In this document: positions 43,830-52,148 of the stretch, piece after piece
Position numbering within the stretch: the stretch's first letter is position 1
Layout of the letters: each line of letters opens with the position of its first letter
From: JAPLJC01 sp052326585
GTDB lineage: Bacteria; Desulfobacterota; Desulfobaccia; Desulfobaccales; 0-14-0-80-60-11
Length of the DNA stretch: 54,340 nt
Assembly (NCBI GenBank): GCA_052326585.1
Contig: JBKQLU010000031.1
Span: forward strand, 1 to 54,340
Direction: 5' to 3'
The notes under the pieces: generated by a model
Seen by the model: only the letters and a program-made list of their open reading frames with translations
What the model was told of the DNA's origin: nothing
The model's database searches: none
Made by a program: the position numbers and the translations under genes

Positions 43830-45749
43830 CTAGAAGACCAGCGTCGCGAAGCCCCGGGCCAGGAGGGCCAAACCGGTGGCCAGGGCCAGGCTGCCCGCCA
43901 CCGCCACGGCCGCGCCCTTCCAGCCGATCTCCCGGCTCAAGGCGGCGATGGTGGCGGCGCAGGGGATATAAAAGAGGACGAAGATGGTGAAGGTGAGAAG
44001 TTGCGCCAGGCTCAGGGCCTGGGTGATGTGGGTGGTGCCCAGGGCCTCGGTGAGCATGATGAGGGAGAGTTCCTTGCGCATGATCCCAAAGAGCAGGGTG
44101 ACCCCCACCACCGCCGGCAGCCCCAACAGGGTGGTGAAGGGGCGGCAGGCCTCATTGACGTAGGACTCGAAGCCAAAATATTTCAGCAGGCTCAGGACCA
44201 GGCTGCCCAGGATGAGGATGGGCCAGGCCACCACGATAAATTCCTTCAGACTGTGCCAGGACTTGCGGGCCACGTTGACCCAGGTGGGCCTCCGGTATTC
44301 GGGGATCTCCATGAGCAGCCCCGGGGAGACCTCCGGCAGGATGTAGGTGGACAGCCGCCCCAATAAGGCGATGACCACCAGGTTGAAGAGGTAGACCCCC
44401 AGGGCCCAATAAGGCCCCAGGGCATAGGCCACCAGGGCGAAGATAATTACCGAACGGGCCGAACACGGGATCAGGATGGCCAGCATGGCCACCACCAACC
44501 GGTCCCGGGGACTCTCCAGGATGCGGGTGGACATCACCGAGGGCACACTGCAGCCGTATCCCAGGATAAAAGGGATGATCGACTTGCCATGGAGGCCCAT
44601 GTGGTGCATGAGGTTGTCCATCAGGAAGGCCACCCGGGGAAGATAGCCGCTGTCTTCCAGGACCGCCAGGCCGATGAGGAAGGGAACCAGGTAAGGCAGC
44701 ACGATGGCCACCCCTCCGAAGATGCCCATGAGCAGTCCATCGGCGAGGGTGTAGGCCAGGGTCTGGCTTCCCAGCCAGGCCTGCCCCAGAGCCTGCGCCA
44801 GGTCCAGGTAGGAGGTCAGATAGTCTTCGAGGTACTGGCCCACCGTGAAGACCGCCTGAAAAAAGAGACCCAGGATCAAGACCAGCAATACGTAGCCCCA
44901 AAAGGGGTGGGTGGCGACCCGGTCCAGGCGCTTGCGCCAATCCGGCTTGGCCGCGGCCTTGACTTTCGCCACCTGTTCGAAGACATTGCTGCTCAAGGCG
45001 TGGCGTTCCGAGGCGATCACCGTCTCCGGCGGGCGGCCGTGGCTCTCCGCCAGGGCCTTCTGGTGCTCTCGCACCGCCGCCAGGCAATGGGGATAACGCC
45101 GGCCCGCCTCCTCCATCAGATATGGGTCGTCTTCCAGGAGTTTGACCAGCATAAAGCGGCGGGGCAGGTGCAGATCACACGGCTCACGGTCCAACCGGTC
45201 GCTGAGCGTAGCGATCTCTTGCTCCACGTCGCTGCTGAAGAGAATCTGGGCCGGCCGCACCCCGGTATGCCCGGCCTCGACCGCCCCCTCTAAAAGCTCG
45301 GTCAGGCCGCGGCCGGCTGCGGCCACGGTGAGCGCCACCGGCACCCCCAGGAGTTCCGAGAGCTTCCCGGCGTCGATGCTGATCCCCTTGCGTCCGGCTT
45401 CGTCCATCATGTTCAAGGCCACCACCAGCGGGCGCTCCAGATCCATCAGCTCCAGGGTGAGCTCCAGGCTGCGCCCCAGCAGAGAGGCGTCGATGACGTT
45501 GACGATGACGTCGGCCTCGCCGGATAGCAGGTAATTCCGGGATTCGAGCTCGGCCTGGTCGGTGGAGGTGAGGGAATAGACCCCGGGCAGGTCCACGCAG
45601 GTGATCGTCTCGCCCTGGAACACCACCTGGCTGATGGTATATTTCACCGTGGTGCCGGGAAAGTTGGAGACCGCGGCCTTGTAACCGCTGAAATAATTAA
45701 AAATGGTGCTTTTGCCGCAGTTGGGCTGGCCGATGAAGGCAATTTTCAT
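43830..45749 (-). CDS. feoB: Ferrous iron transport GTPase/permease
   Basis: 639 residues. N-terminal GTPase domain with G1 GQPNCGKST (Asn of the usual GNPNCGKT is Gln, and the following T is S), TT in PGTTV, G3 DLPGVYSL and G4 NMMDEA, then a guanine-dissociation-inhibitor-like helical part, and two Gate-like membrane halves (e.g. YLVPFLIGLAVLEDSGYLPRVAFLMDN and IPFILGYGCSVPSVMSTR). The GYGCSVPS and VLFYIPCAATI motifs carry the two conserved Gate cysteines. No feoA is visible on either side, and the protein is about 60-130 residues shorter than E. coli FeoB. Transport of Fe2+ into the cell. Confidence 0.96.
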   Translation of the reverse strand: MKIAFIGQPNCGKSTIFNYFSGYKAAVSNFPGTTVKYTISQVVFQGETITCVDLPGVYSLTSTDQAELESRNYLLSGEADVIVNVIDASLLGRSLELTLELMDLERPLVVALNMMDEAGRKGISIDAGKLSELLGVPVALTVAAAGRGLTELLEGAVEAGHTGVRPAQILFSSDVEQEIATLSDRLDREPCDLHLPRRFMLVKLLEDDPYLMEEAGRRYPHCLAAVREHQKALAESHGRPPETVIASERHALSSNVFEQVAKVKAAAKPDWRKRLDRVATHPFWGYVLLVLILGLFFQAVFTVGQYLEDYLTSYLDLAQALGQAWLGSQTLAYTLADGLLMGIFGGVAIVLPYLVPFLIGLAVLEDSGYLPRVAFLMDNLMHHMGLHGKSIIPFILGYGCSVPSVMSTRILESPRDRLVVAMLAILIPCSARSVIIFALVAYALGPYWALGVYLFNLVVIALLGRLSTYILPEVSPGLLMEIPEYRRPTWVNVARKSWHSLKEFIVVAWPILILGSLVLSLLKYFGFESYVNEACRPFTTLLGLPAVVGVTLLFGIMRKELSLIMLTEALGTTHITQALSLAQLLTFTIFVLFYIPCAATIAALSREIGWKGAAVAVAGSLALATGLALLARGFATLVF

Positions 45750-45764
45750 TTTTTTCCCATAAAT

Positions 45765-45791
45765 CTAGGCTGGGCACTGCCCACCATTTCC
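45765..45791. repeat. REP-like palindrome, family A
   Basis: CTAGGCTGGGCACTGCCCAC followed by CATTTCC, 16 bases upstream of feoB; within the divergent region 45750-46077, which otherwise holds AT-rich DNA and a promoter for yceD. Confidence 0.75.
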
Positions 45792-46019
45792 TTTATGAAG
45801 CTGGTTAAAAAGTGTGTTGTGACAGGCATTTGGAGAAGAGGCCAGGGGCAAGAACCCCCTGCCCTCCCCTCAAAATCAATCCCAGCACAAAGCCTGGGGC
45901 GCCAACGCCTCGAACTCCAGATGTGAGTCCCCCCGCCCCCAGGAGATTGATCTATCACAACTGCGACTCAATTGCAAATATATTTTTAAATTGACCCTCC
46001 CGTCTTTTCCCCGAAAATC

Positions 46020-46047
46020 TTGACACTATGATATATTTCTTTATATT
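46020..46047 (+). promoter_or_regulatory. Probable yceD-rpmF promoter
   Basis: TTGACA at 46020-46025, 16-base spacer, TATATT at 46042-46047, in an AT-rich stretch 31 bases before the yceD ATG. Confidence 0.7.
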
Positions 46048-46077
46048 TAATAGTTTAATAGTCTTGGCCTAATTCTC

Positions 46078-46623
46078 ATGACCCACAAGACCTTGCAAAT
46101 ATCCATCAAATCCATTCCCGAAACCGGCCGGGAATTGAGCCTGAACCTGGGAAAGGAGTGGTTTGGGCGCTGGCGGGAGGAAGACCCCGGCCTGGAGTTT
46201 ACCCAGGGGAACATCACCGGCGTGGTGGACCTGTCCAAACACGGCCAGGACATCCTCATCCGGGGGGCGCTCAATGGGCATCTGGATCTCTCCTGCAGCC
46301 GCTGCCTGGAGCCTTTCGCCGCCCAGGTGGGCGCCGAGTTCGAGCTCTTGCTGGTGCCCGCCCCCCAGGGCCAGGTTGCGGATGAGGCAGAACTGTCCGC
46401 CCCGGAACTGGACCTGGATGTTTACTCCGGCGAGACGGTGGACCTGGAGGCCCTGGTGCGGGAGGAGATCATCCTGCTGGTGCCCTTGAAGCCGCTGTGC
46501 CTGGAGGACTGCCGGGGCCTGTGCCCCACCTGCGGGGCCAATCTCAACCGGGAGACCTGCGCCTGCCAGAGAGACAGCAGTCAGCTTGCAGCTATCAGCA
46601 ATCAGCCAAAGGCGAAAGGCTGA
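46078..46623 (+). CDS. yceD: YceD family (DUF177) protein
   Basis: 181 residues. It has the DUF177 body LSCSRCLEPFAAQVGAEFELLLVP and the zinc-binding signature LCLEDCRGLCPTCGANLNRETCAC. The family always stands before rpmF and is implicated in 23S rRNA or ribosome assembly. The last 17 residues (QRDSSQLAAISNQPKAKG) are encoded by AGTCAGCTTGCAGC-type repeat DNA and are not part of the family domain. rpmF follows after 180 bases. Confidence 0.93.
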   Translation: MTHKTLQISIKSIPETGRELSLNLGKEWFGRWREEDPGLEFTQGNITGVVDLSKHGQDILIRGALNGHLDLSCSRCLEPFAAQVGAEFELLLVPAPQGQVADEAELSAPELDLDVYSGETVDLEALVREEIILLVPLKPLCLEDCRGLCPTCGANLNRETCACQRDSSQLAAISNQPKAKG

Positions 46624-46802
46624 GAAGAAACTAATGCTGCTAGTGCTGCTAGGCCAATGATGATTGGCAAAAACTAATCTTGTTCTTAAATTAATTCCTG
46701 TAGGGCGCTGACTGAGTGGCGTCCGGACGTCCCCGCACCTAAAACCGGCAAAAGCTGAAAGCTGACAGCCGAACGCGGCCAGCTATAATAAGGAGAATCA
46801 CC

Positions 46803-46997
46803 GTGCCTTTACCCAAACGCAGAAAATCCATCTCCAAGAAGAACACGCGCCGGTCTCACGACCATCTGGCGGTGCCGCAGGTGTCCAACTGCACTAACCC
46901 GGCCTGCGGCGAAACCCACCTGCCTCATCACGTCTGCCCCGCCTGCGGTTTTTACAAGGGGCGCCTGGTGGCGCCGCACGCTGCTAAGGAGAAGTAG
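46803..46997 (+). CDS. rpmF: 50S ribosomal protein L32
   Basis: 64 residues from a GTG with AAGGAG upstream; MPLPKRRKSISKKNTRRSHDHL, then NPACGETHLPHHVCPACGFYKGR, the typical zinc ribbon of L32. In most bacteria yceD-rpmF leads into plsX-fabH; here an acyl-CoA dehydrogenase gene follows eight bases later. Confidence 0.97.
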   Translation: MPLPKRRKSISKKNTRRSHDHLAVPQVSNCTNPACGETHLPHHVCPACGFYKGRLVAPHAAKEK

Positions 46998-47005
46998 GGA
47001 GCGCC

Positions 47006-48163
47006 ATGGACTACCTGCTCAACGAGGAGCAACGGATGCTCCAGGATCTGGCCCGCCAGATCACCAGGGAGCGCATCAAGCCCATCCGGGCCCGGCTGGA
47101 CGAAGAAGAGAGCTTCCCCTGGGACATCCTGGCGGACCTGGCCCAGGCGGACCTCTGCGGCACTATCATCCCTGAGGCCTACGGCGGCCTGGGGTTGGGG
47201 TGTCTGGAGAACTGCCTGGTCCTGGAGGCCCTGGCTGAGGGCTGCGTCGGGGTGGCCACCACCTATGCCGCCAGCTTTTTGGGCGCCTATCCGCTGCTGC
47301 TCTTCGGCTCCGAGGCGCAAAGAGAGCGCTATCTGCCCCCGATGGCCCGGGGTGAGGCCTTGTCCGCCTTCTGCCTCACCGAATCGCAGGCGGGCTCCGA
47401 TGCCGGAGCCATTGCCGCCAGCGCGGTGCGCCATGGCGACACCTACGTCCTCAACGGCACCAAGCAATGGATCACCAACGCCGGGGAGGCCGAGTTCTAC
47501 ACGATCATCGCCGTCACCGACCGCAACAAGGGGGCCCGGGGCGCCAGCGCCTTTGTGGTGGAAAAGAACGATCCCGGCATCTCCTTCGGCAAAAAAGAGA
47601 AAAAGATGGGCATCCGGGCCTCGGTCACCCGGGAGGTAATCCTTGAGGACTGCCGCATCCCGAAGGACCGCCTCATCGGCAAGGAGGGCCTGGGCTTCAT
47701 TGTCACTATGAAGACCTTGGACAACGCCCGTCCCGGCGCCGGGGCCCTGGCGGTGGGCCTGGCCCAGGGCGCCCTGGATGAGGCCGCCGCTTTCGCCAAG
47801 GAACGCCACCAGTTCGGGGTGTCCATCTTCTCCTTCCAGGCGGTGCAGCACCTGCTGGCCGACATGGCCACCAGGATCGAGGCGGCCCGGGCCCTGGTCT
47901 ACGCGGTGGCGCGCTACATCGGCAGCAACCCGAAGGACTATTCCAAGGAAGGGGCCATGTCCAAACTCTTCCCCACCGACATGGCCATGCAGGTGACCGT
48001 GGACGCGGTGCAGGTCATGGGCGGCCATGGCTACATGCGGGAATACCCGGTGGAAAAGATGATGCGGGACGCCAAGATCCTGCAGATCTACGAAGGCACC
48101 AACCAGATCATGCGCAACATCATCGGGCTGGCCTTGAATAAAGAATACTCCCGGAAGAAATAG
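47006..48163 (+). CDS. Acyl-CoA dehydrogenase
   Basis: 385 residues. FAD-dependent alpha,beta-oxidation of acyl-CoA with ETF as electron acceptor. Signatures: AFCLTESQAGSDAGAI, MGIRASVTREVILEDCRIP, RHQFGVSIFSFQAVQHLLADMA, AMQVTVDAVQVMGGHGYMREYPVEKMMRDAKI, and the catalytic base Glu363 in IYEGTNQIMRN. The family type is short/medium chain (butyryl-CoA dehydrogenase-like). GGGAG precedes the ATG, eight bases after rpmF. An etfB gene follows after about 100 bases of repeat DNA, and etfA after a methyltransferase gene. Confidence 0.95.
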   Translation: MDYLLNEEQRMLQDLARQITRERIKPIRARLDEEESFPWDILADLAQADLCGTIIPEAYGGLGLGCLENCLVLEALAEGCVGVATTYAASFLGAYPLLLFGSEAQRERYLPPMARGEALSAFCLTESQAGSDAGAIAASAVRHGDTYVLNGTKQWITNAGEAEFYTIIAVTDRNKGARGASAFVVEKNDPGISFGKKEKKMGIRASVTREVILEDCRIPKDRLIGKEGLGFIVTMKTLDNARPGAGALAVGLAQGALDEAAAFAKERHQFGVSIFSFQAVQHLLADMATRIEAARALVYAVARYIGSNPKDYSKEGAMSKLFPTDMAMQVTVDAVQVMGGHGYMREYPVEKMMRDAKILQIYEGTNQIMRNIIGLALNKEYSRKK

Positions 48164-48267
48164 GGGTCAGTGAGCAGTGAGCAGTGAGCAGGGCTTGTAG
48201 GGTGGGCACTGCCCACAATTTCCTTTTTATGTAGCCGCAGGCTTTAGCCTGCGCCATATTGACATCA
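48164..48267. repeat. Repeat-only gap between acd and etfB
   Basis: The whole gap is repeats: AGTGAGC x3 (48169-48189), family A (48197-48223) and family B (48231-48256), and then a few bases before the etfB start. No other sequence is left, and no Shine-Dalgarno is seen before etfB. Confidence 0.85.
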
Positions 48268-49065
48268 ATGATGCTCAAAATAGTAGTCTGCATCAAACAA
48301 GTCCCCGATACCCAGGAAGTCCGCCTGGACCCGGTGACCCACACCCTGAAGCGCGAGGGCATTAAGGCCGTCATCAATCCCTTCGACCTCTACGCCCTGG
48401 AAGAGGGGCTCAGGGCCAGGGACTCCCAGGGCGGCCGGGTCACGGTGCTCACCATGGGTCCGCCCCAGGCCGAAGAGGCCTTGCGGCAGGCCTTGGGCTA
48501 TGGCGCCGACGCCGCGGTGCTCCTTTCCGACCGCGCCTTCGCGGGCGCCGACACCTGGGCCACCGCCCTCACCCTGGCCCGGGCCATCGCCAAGATGGGT
48601 GGCGCCGACCTGATATTTACCGGCAAGCAGGCCATCGACGGCGACACCGCCCAGGTTGGGCCCATGCTGGCCGCCATCCTGGAGATCCCTTACGCCTCCT
48701 GGGCCCGCAAGCTCAGCTTCCTGGAGGGCGGGGCCTTGCGGGTGGAACGCCTCCTGGATCACGGTTACGATGCCGTGCAGGTGAAACTTCCGGCCCTGGT
48801 CACCGTGGTCAAGGAGATCAACGAACCCCGGCTCCCCTCCTTCAAGGCCAAATTGAAGGCGCGGCATGAGGCCATCCCGACATGGGGCCTGGCGGACCTC
48901 GGTCTGAACCCCGAGGAGGCGGGTCTGGCCGGTTCCTTTACCCAGGTGGTGCAGGTCTTTCCGCCGCCGGCCCGGGGCGCCGCCGCGATCTGGACCGGGG
49001 AGCCGGCCGAGTTGGCCGCCCGCCTCTGGCCGCGGCTCAAAGAAGTTCTTAAAGCCGCGGGTTAG
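48268..49065 (+). CDS. etfB: Electron transfer flavoprotein beta subunit
   Basis: 265 residues from MMLKIVVCIKQVPDTQEVRLDP; ATG 48268 or the next ATG at 48271 are the likely starts (a TTG lies three codons earlier). AMP/FAD-binding beta subunit with VINPFDLYALEEGLRAR, LTMGPPQAEEALRQALGYGADAAVLLSDRAFAGADTWATA, IFTGKQAIDGDTAQVGPMLA and VTVVKEINEPRLPS, the signature region. It passes electrons from the acyl-CoA dehydrogenase with EtfA. The etfA partner is separated from it by a methyltransferase gene. Confidence 0.95.
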   Translation: MMLKIVVCIKQVPDTQEVRLDPVTHTLKREGIKAVINPFDLYALEEGLRARDSQGGRVTVLTMGPPQAEEALRQALGYGADAAVLLSDRAFAGADTWATALTLARAIAKMGGADLIFTGKQAIDGDTAQVGPMLAAILEIPYASWARKLSFLEGGALRVERLLDHGYDAVQVKLPALVTVVKEINEPRLPSFKAKLKARHEAIPTWGLADLGLNPEEAGLAGSFTQVVQVFPPPARGAAAIWTGEPAELAARLWPRLKEVLKAAG

Positions 49066-49134
49066 CTGGATTAACGAAGAAAATAAATGACGTCGCCTAT
49101 AAACCTCTTAAGGCAGAATCACAGCTAGCTTCTA

Positions 49135-49875
49135 ATGGCCCTGCAAGAAGAGTTCACAAGCCTGGGGAACCGCTTTTTCCGCTGGCGCAGTTACCTGCCG
49201 CTCTGCATGGCCCTGTTATTCCTGGCGGCGTTGTGGAGCCAGCCCAATGCCGCCTCGGGACAGCACCCCGGGCGGCCCTGGCAAATGGGCTGCCTGCTAA
49301 TCTCCCTGGCCGGCCTGGGCCTGCGTTTTTTGACCGTAGGCTTTGCCCCCCGGGGCACCTCGGGGCGCAATACCCGGGGCCAGATGGCCGAAACCCTGAA
49401 CACCACCGGGGCCTATTCCCTGGTGCGGAACCCCCTTTACCTGGGCAATTTCCTGATCTGGCTGGGGTTGTCCCTCTTTCTAGGGGTCTGGTGGTGCACT
49501 GTAATCGTCATTTTATGTTTCATTCTCTTCTATGAGAGGATCATTTTCGCCGAGGAAGCCTTTTTGCGGGAAAAATTCGCCGCCGCCTTCGGGGCCTGGG
49601 CGGCCGGCACCCCGGCGATAATTCCCCGTTTCCGGAACTGGCGGGCGCCTGCCCTCCCCTTTTCCTGGAAATCGGCCCTGCGGCGGGAATATTCGTCGTG
49701 GTTCGCCACCATCACGTCTTTTACGGTGTTGGCGATCCTCAGGGACAGCCTGCAAAACCGCCGGCTGATCTTGGACCGGGACTGGCTGATTATCTTCGGC
49801 TGCACCCTGGCAATCTATCTGACCGTCAGGACGCTCAAGAAAAAGACCCAAATATTGAGCACGGTTGATCGATAA
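49135..49875 (+). CDS. Membrane methyltransferase of the isoprenylcysteine/phospholipid (ICMT/PEMT) family
   Basis: 246 residues. Four or five membrane helices, with the family motif GAYSLVRNPLYLGNFLIWLGLSLFLG (SAM-binding RNP-x-Y) and EEAFLREKFAAAF...AIIPRF. Members methylate isoprenyl-cysteine-like or lipid substrates; the bacterial ones have mostly unknown targets. The gene is inserted between etfB and etfA, an unusual place. The C-terminal third (WFATITSFTVLAILRDSLQNRR) forms a further helix pair that I do not recognise. Confidence 0.8.
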   Translation: MALQEEFTSLGNRFFRWRSYLPLCMALLFLAALWSQPNAASGQHPGRPWQMGCLLISLAGLGLRFLTVGFAPRGTSGRNTRGQMAETLNTTGAYSLVRNPLYLGNFLIWLGLSLFLGVWWCTVIVILCFILFYERIIFAEEAFLREKFAAAFGAWAAGTPAIIPRFRNWRAPALPFSWKSALRREYSSWFATITSFTVLAILRDSLQNRRLILDRDWLIIFGCTLAIYLTVRTLKKKTQILSTVDR

Positions 49876-49952
49876 TCTCCATAGGGGCAGCCGCAGGCCT
49901 TAGCCGGCGCCGCCCCCACACCTGGGCGACCCAACGGGCCGCCCCTACTTAA

Positions 49953-49973
49953 AACTCGAAACTCGAAACTCGA
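49953..49973 (+). repeat. Heptamer array (AACTCGA x3) before etfA
   Basis: Three perfect AACTCGA copies and a partial one end ten bases before the etfA ATG; the same heptamer as the mutM array. A degenerate family B unit (49887-49910) is nearby. Confidence 0.85.
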
Positions 49974-49983
49974 AACTTATAAT

Positions 49984-51177
49984 ATGAGCCTCACCTTTTA
50001 CTCCGAGAAATGTATTGCCTGCGGCCAGTGCGTCGAGGTCTGCCCCTTCGGGGTCCTGCGCCTGGAGGCTGAGACCCTGGTCATCGGCGATGGCTGCAAT
50101 CTCTGCGGGGCCTGCGTGGAGGTCTGCGCGGTTGCGGCCCTGGCCCTGCCTGAGACCGCCGGCCCCAGTCCCCGGCCCGAGCTGCCGCCGGATGGGGTCT
50201 GGGTCTTTGCCGAGCAGCGGCGCGGGGTCCTGGCCCCGGTGACCGCGGAGTTGCTGGGAGAAGGGCGGCGTCTGGCGGAAGAGCTCCAGACCCCCCTGGC
50301 TGCGGTCCTCCTGGGAAACGGGGTGGCCCCCCTGGCCCCGGAACTGCTGGCTGCCGGGGCTCATAAGGTCTACCTGCTGGAACACCCGAGCCTCAATGAT
50401 TTTCTGGAAGAGCCTTACGCCGCCGCCCTGACGGAGTTGGCCCGGAGGTTCCGGCCGGAAATCATCCTGGCCGGCGCGACCTACGCCGGCCGCGCCTTTA
50501 TCCCCCGGGTGGCCGCGGCCTTGCACACCGGCCTCACGGCCGACTGCACCGCCTTCGCCATCGACCCGGAAAAGCGCCTGCTGCTGCAGACCCGCCCGGC
50601 CTTTGGCGGCAACATCATGGCCACGATCATCACGCCCCGCACCTTTCCCCAGATGGCCACCGCCCGCCCCGGAGTCTTCAAACCCCGCACCCGGGCGGCC
50701 GCGCCCGGGGAGGCGGTGATCCCCGTAGACGCCGGGTTTTTAGACGTGGAGCGCCAGAGCCTTTTTTTGGCTACCGTGGCCGAGTTCCAGGAGCGCGTGC
50801 ATCTAGCCGCGGCCCGGGTGATTGTCGCCGGGGGGCGGGGCCTGAAGGAATCCGGCAATTTTGGCCTGCTGGAGGAACTGGCGGACCTGTTGGGCGGCGC
50901 CGTGGGCGCCAGCCGGGCCGCGGTGGACGCGGGCTGGATCGACTACGCCCACCAGATCGGCCAGACCGGCAAGACCGTGGGCCCCAAGATCTACATCGCC
51001 TGCGGCATTTCCGGCGCCACCCAGCACCTGGTGGGCATGCAGTCCTCCGATTTCATCGTGGCCATCAACCAGGACCCCCACGCCCCCATCTTCCAGGTGG
51101 CCGACGTGGGCCTGGTGGGGGATCTCTTTCAGATCATCCCGGCCCTGATCGCGGAAATCAAACGGGACCGGGAATGA
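49984..51177 (+). CDS. etfA: Electron transfer flavoprotein alpha subunit with N-terminal 2[4Fe-4S] ferredoxin domain
   Basis: 397 residues. Two ferredoxin motifs come first: CIACGQCVEVCPFGV (Cys10, 13, 16, 20) and CNLCGACVEVC (Cys38, 41, 44, 48), followed by the EtfA domain, whose FAD-binding end reads GRGLKESGNFGLLEELADLLGGAVGASRAAVDAGW, QIGQTGKTVGPKIYIACGISGATQHLVGMQ and VAINQDPHAPIF. EtfA of this type occurs in anaerobes in complexes such as the caffeyl-CoA reductase and other bifurcating or membrane-linked routes. The clusters suggest an extra ferredoxin-like path beyond simple ETF. Confidence 0.95.
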   Translation: MSLTFYSEKCIACGQCVEVCPFGVLRLEAETLVIGDGCNLCGACVEVCAVAALALPETAGPSPRPELPPDGVWVFAEQRRGVLAPVTAELLGEGRRLAEELQTPLAAVLLGNGVAPLAPELLAAGAHKVYLLEHPSLNDFLEEPYAAALTELARRFRPEIILAGATYAGRAFIPRVAAALHTGLTADCTAFAIDPEKRLLLQTRPAFGGNIMATIITPRTFPQMATARPGVFKPRTRAAAPGEAVIPVDAGFLDVERQSLFLATVAEFQERVHLAAARVIVAGGRGLKESGNFGLLEELADLLGGAVGASRAAVDAGWIDYAHQIGQTGKTVGPKIYIACGISGATQHLVGMQSSDFIVAINQDPHAPIFQVADVGLVGDLFQIIPALIAEIKRDRE

Positions 51178-51380
51178 GCGCGCCGCGGCCAACCGGCCGC
51201 CGCCGGTCCTTACCGAATGAGCCGATTTTAATTGCCTTACGTGGAAAAAAGTATAAGAAACCTCTCGCAATTTGGTGAATTTCGATTTATTTAATTAACC
51301 CAGCGCCGTTTTGCACCCGGAGGCCAGGCCGCGATGGGTGTCGTACGGCTTAACTATTTGATCTCAGACGGTAACTCGTT
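51178..51380. other. Intergenic region before fabG
   Basis: About 200 bases. An AT-rich patch around 51270-51300 (ATTTATTTAATTAACC) may belong to a promoter; no repeats or genes seen. Confidence 0.4.
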
Positions 51381-52127
51381 ATGGAACCGATGATCTCAGT
51401 GGCCCTGGTAACCGGCGCCGCCCGGGGGATTGGCAGGGCCATCGCGCTAATGCTGGCCCGCCCCGGACTGACCCTCTATCTTAACGATATCGCCTTGGGG
51501 GAAGAGGCCGCCAGCACCCAACGGGAGGTAAGCGCCAGGGGGGCCCAGGCAAAATTGCTTGAATTCAACGTGGCCGATGCCGGGCAGGTGCAGCAGGCCG
51601 TGGACGCTATCCTCAAGGAGAGCGGCCGCCTGGATCTCTTGGTGAACAACGCCGGCATCACCAGGGACAACCTCATCCTGCGCATGAAGGAGGAGGAGTG
51701 GGACGCGGTGCTGGCGGTGAACCTCAAAGGTGCTTATAATTGCATACGGGCAGTGAGCAAGGCCATGGTTAAGCAGCGTTTCGGGCGCATCATCAACATC
51801 GCCTCGGTGGTGGGGGTGATGGGCAATCCCGGCCAGGCCAACTATGTTGCCTCCAAGGCCGGGTTGATCGGCCTGACCAAATCGGTGGCCCGGGAGCTGG
51901 CCTCCCGCAATATTACCGTGAACGCCGTGGCCCCCGGCTTCATTCAGACGGAAATGACCGAATCTTTGCCAGCCAAGGTTAAGGAAGAGATGCTGGCCCA
52001 GATTCCCCTGAGCCGTTTCGGCACTCCTGAGGAGGTGGCCGGAGCGGTGGCCTTCCTGGCCTCCGAGGCCGCGTCTTACCTCACTGGCCAGGTGATTCAT
52101 GTTAATGGCGGCATGTTGATGATTTAA
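51381..52127 (+). CDS. fabG: 3-oxoacyl-[acyl-carrier-protein] reductase
   Basis: 248 residues. Classical short-chain dehydrogenase: ALVTGAARGIGRAIAL (cofactor loop), NNAGITRDNL, catalytic Ser142, Tyr155 and Lys159 (ANYVASKAG), NVTVNAVAPGFIQTEMT-type segment and the HVNGGMLM end. It reduces 3-oxoacyl-ACP in type II fatty acid synthesis with NADPH. acpP follows 21 bases later. The usual fabD and fabH are not upstream in this window. Confidence 0.96.
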   Translation: MEPMISVALVTGAARGIGRAIALMLARPGLTLYLNDIALGEEAASTQREVSARGAQAKLLEFNVADAGQVQQAVDAILKESGRLDLLVNNAGITRDNLILRMKEEEWDAVLAVNLKGAYNCIRAVSKAMVKQRFGRIINIASVVGVMGNPGQANYVASKAGLIGLTKSVARELASRNITVNAVAPGFIQTEMTESLPAKVKEEMLAQIPLSRFGTPEEVAGAVAFLASEAASYLTGQVIHVNGGMLMI

Positions 52128-52148
52128 CCGAAAATAGGAGGCTCTTCG

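Noticed and set aside
45746..45958. 70-codon minus-strand frame upstream of feoB, as feoA
   Set aside because: No SH3-like FeoA pattern; Pro/Gly/Trp-rich translation of a repeat-bearing gap.
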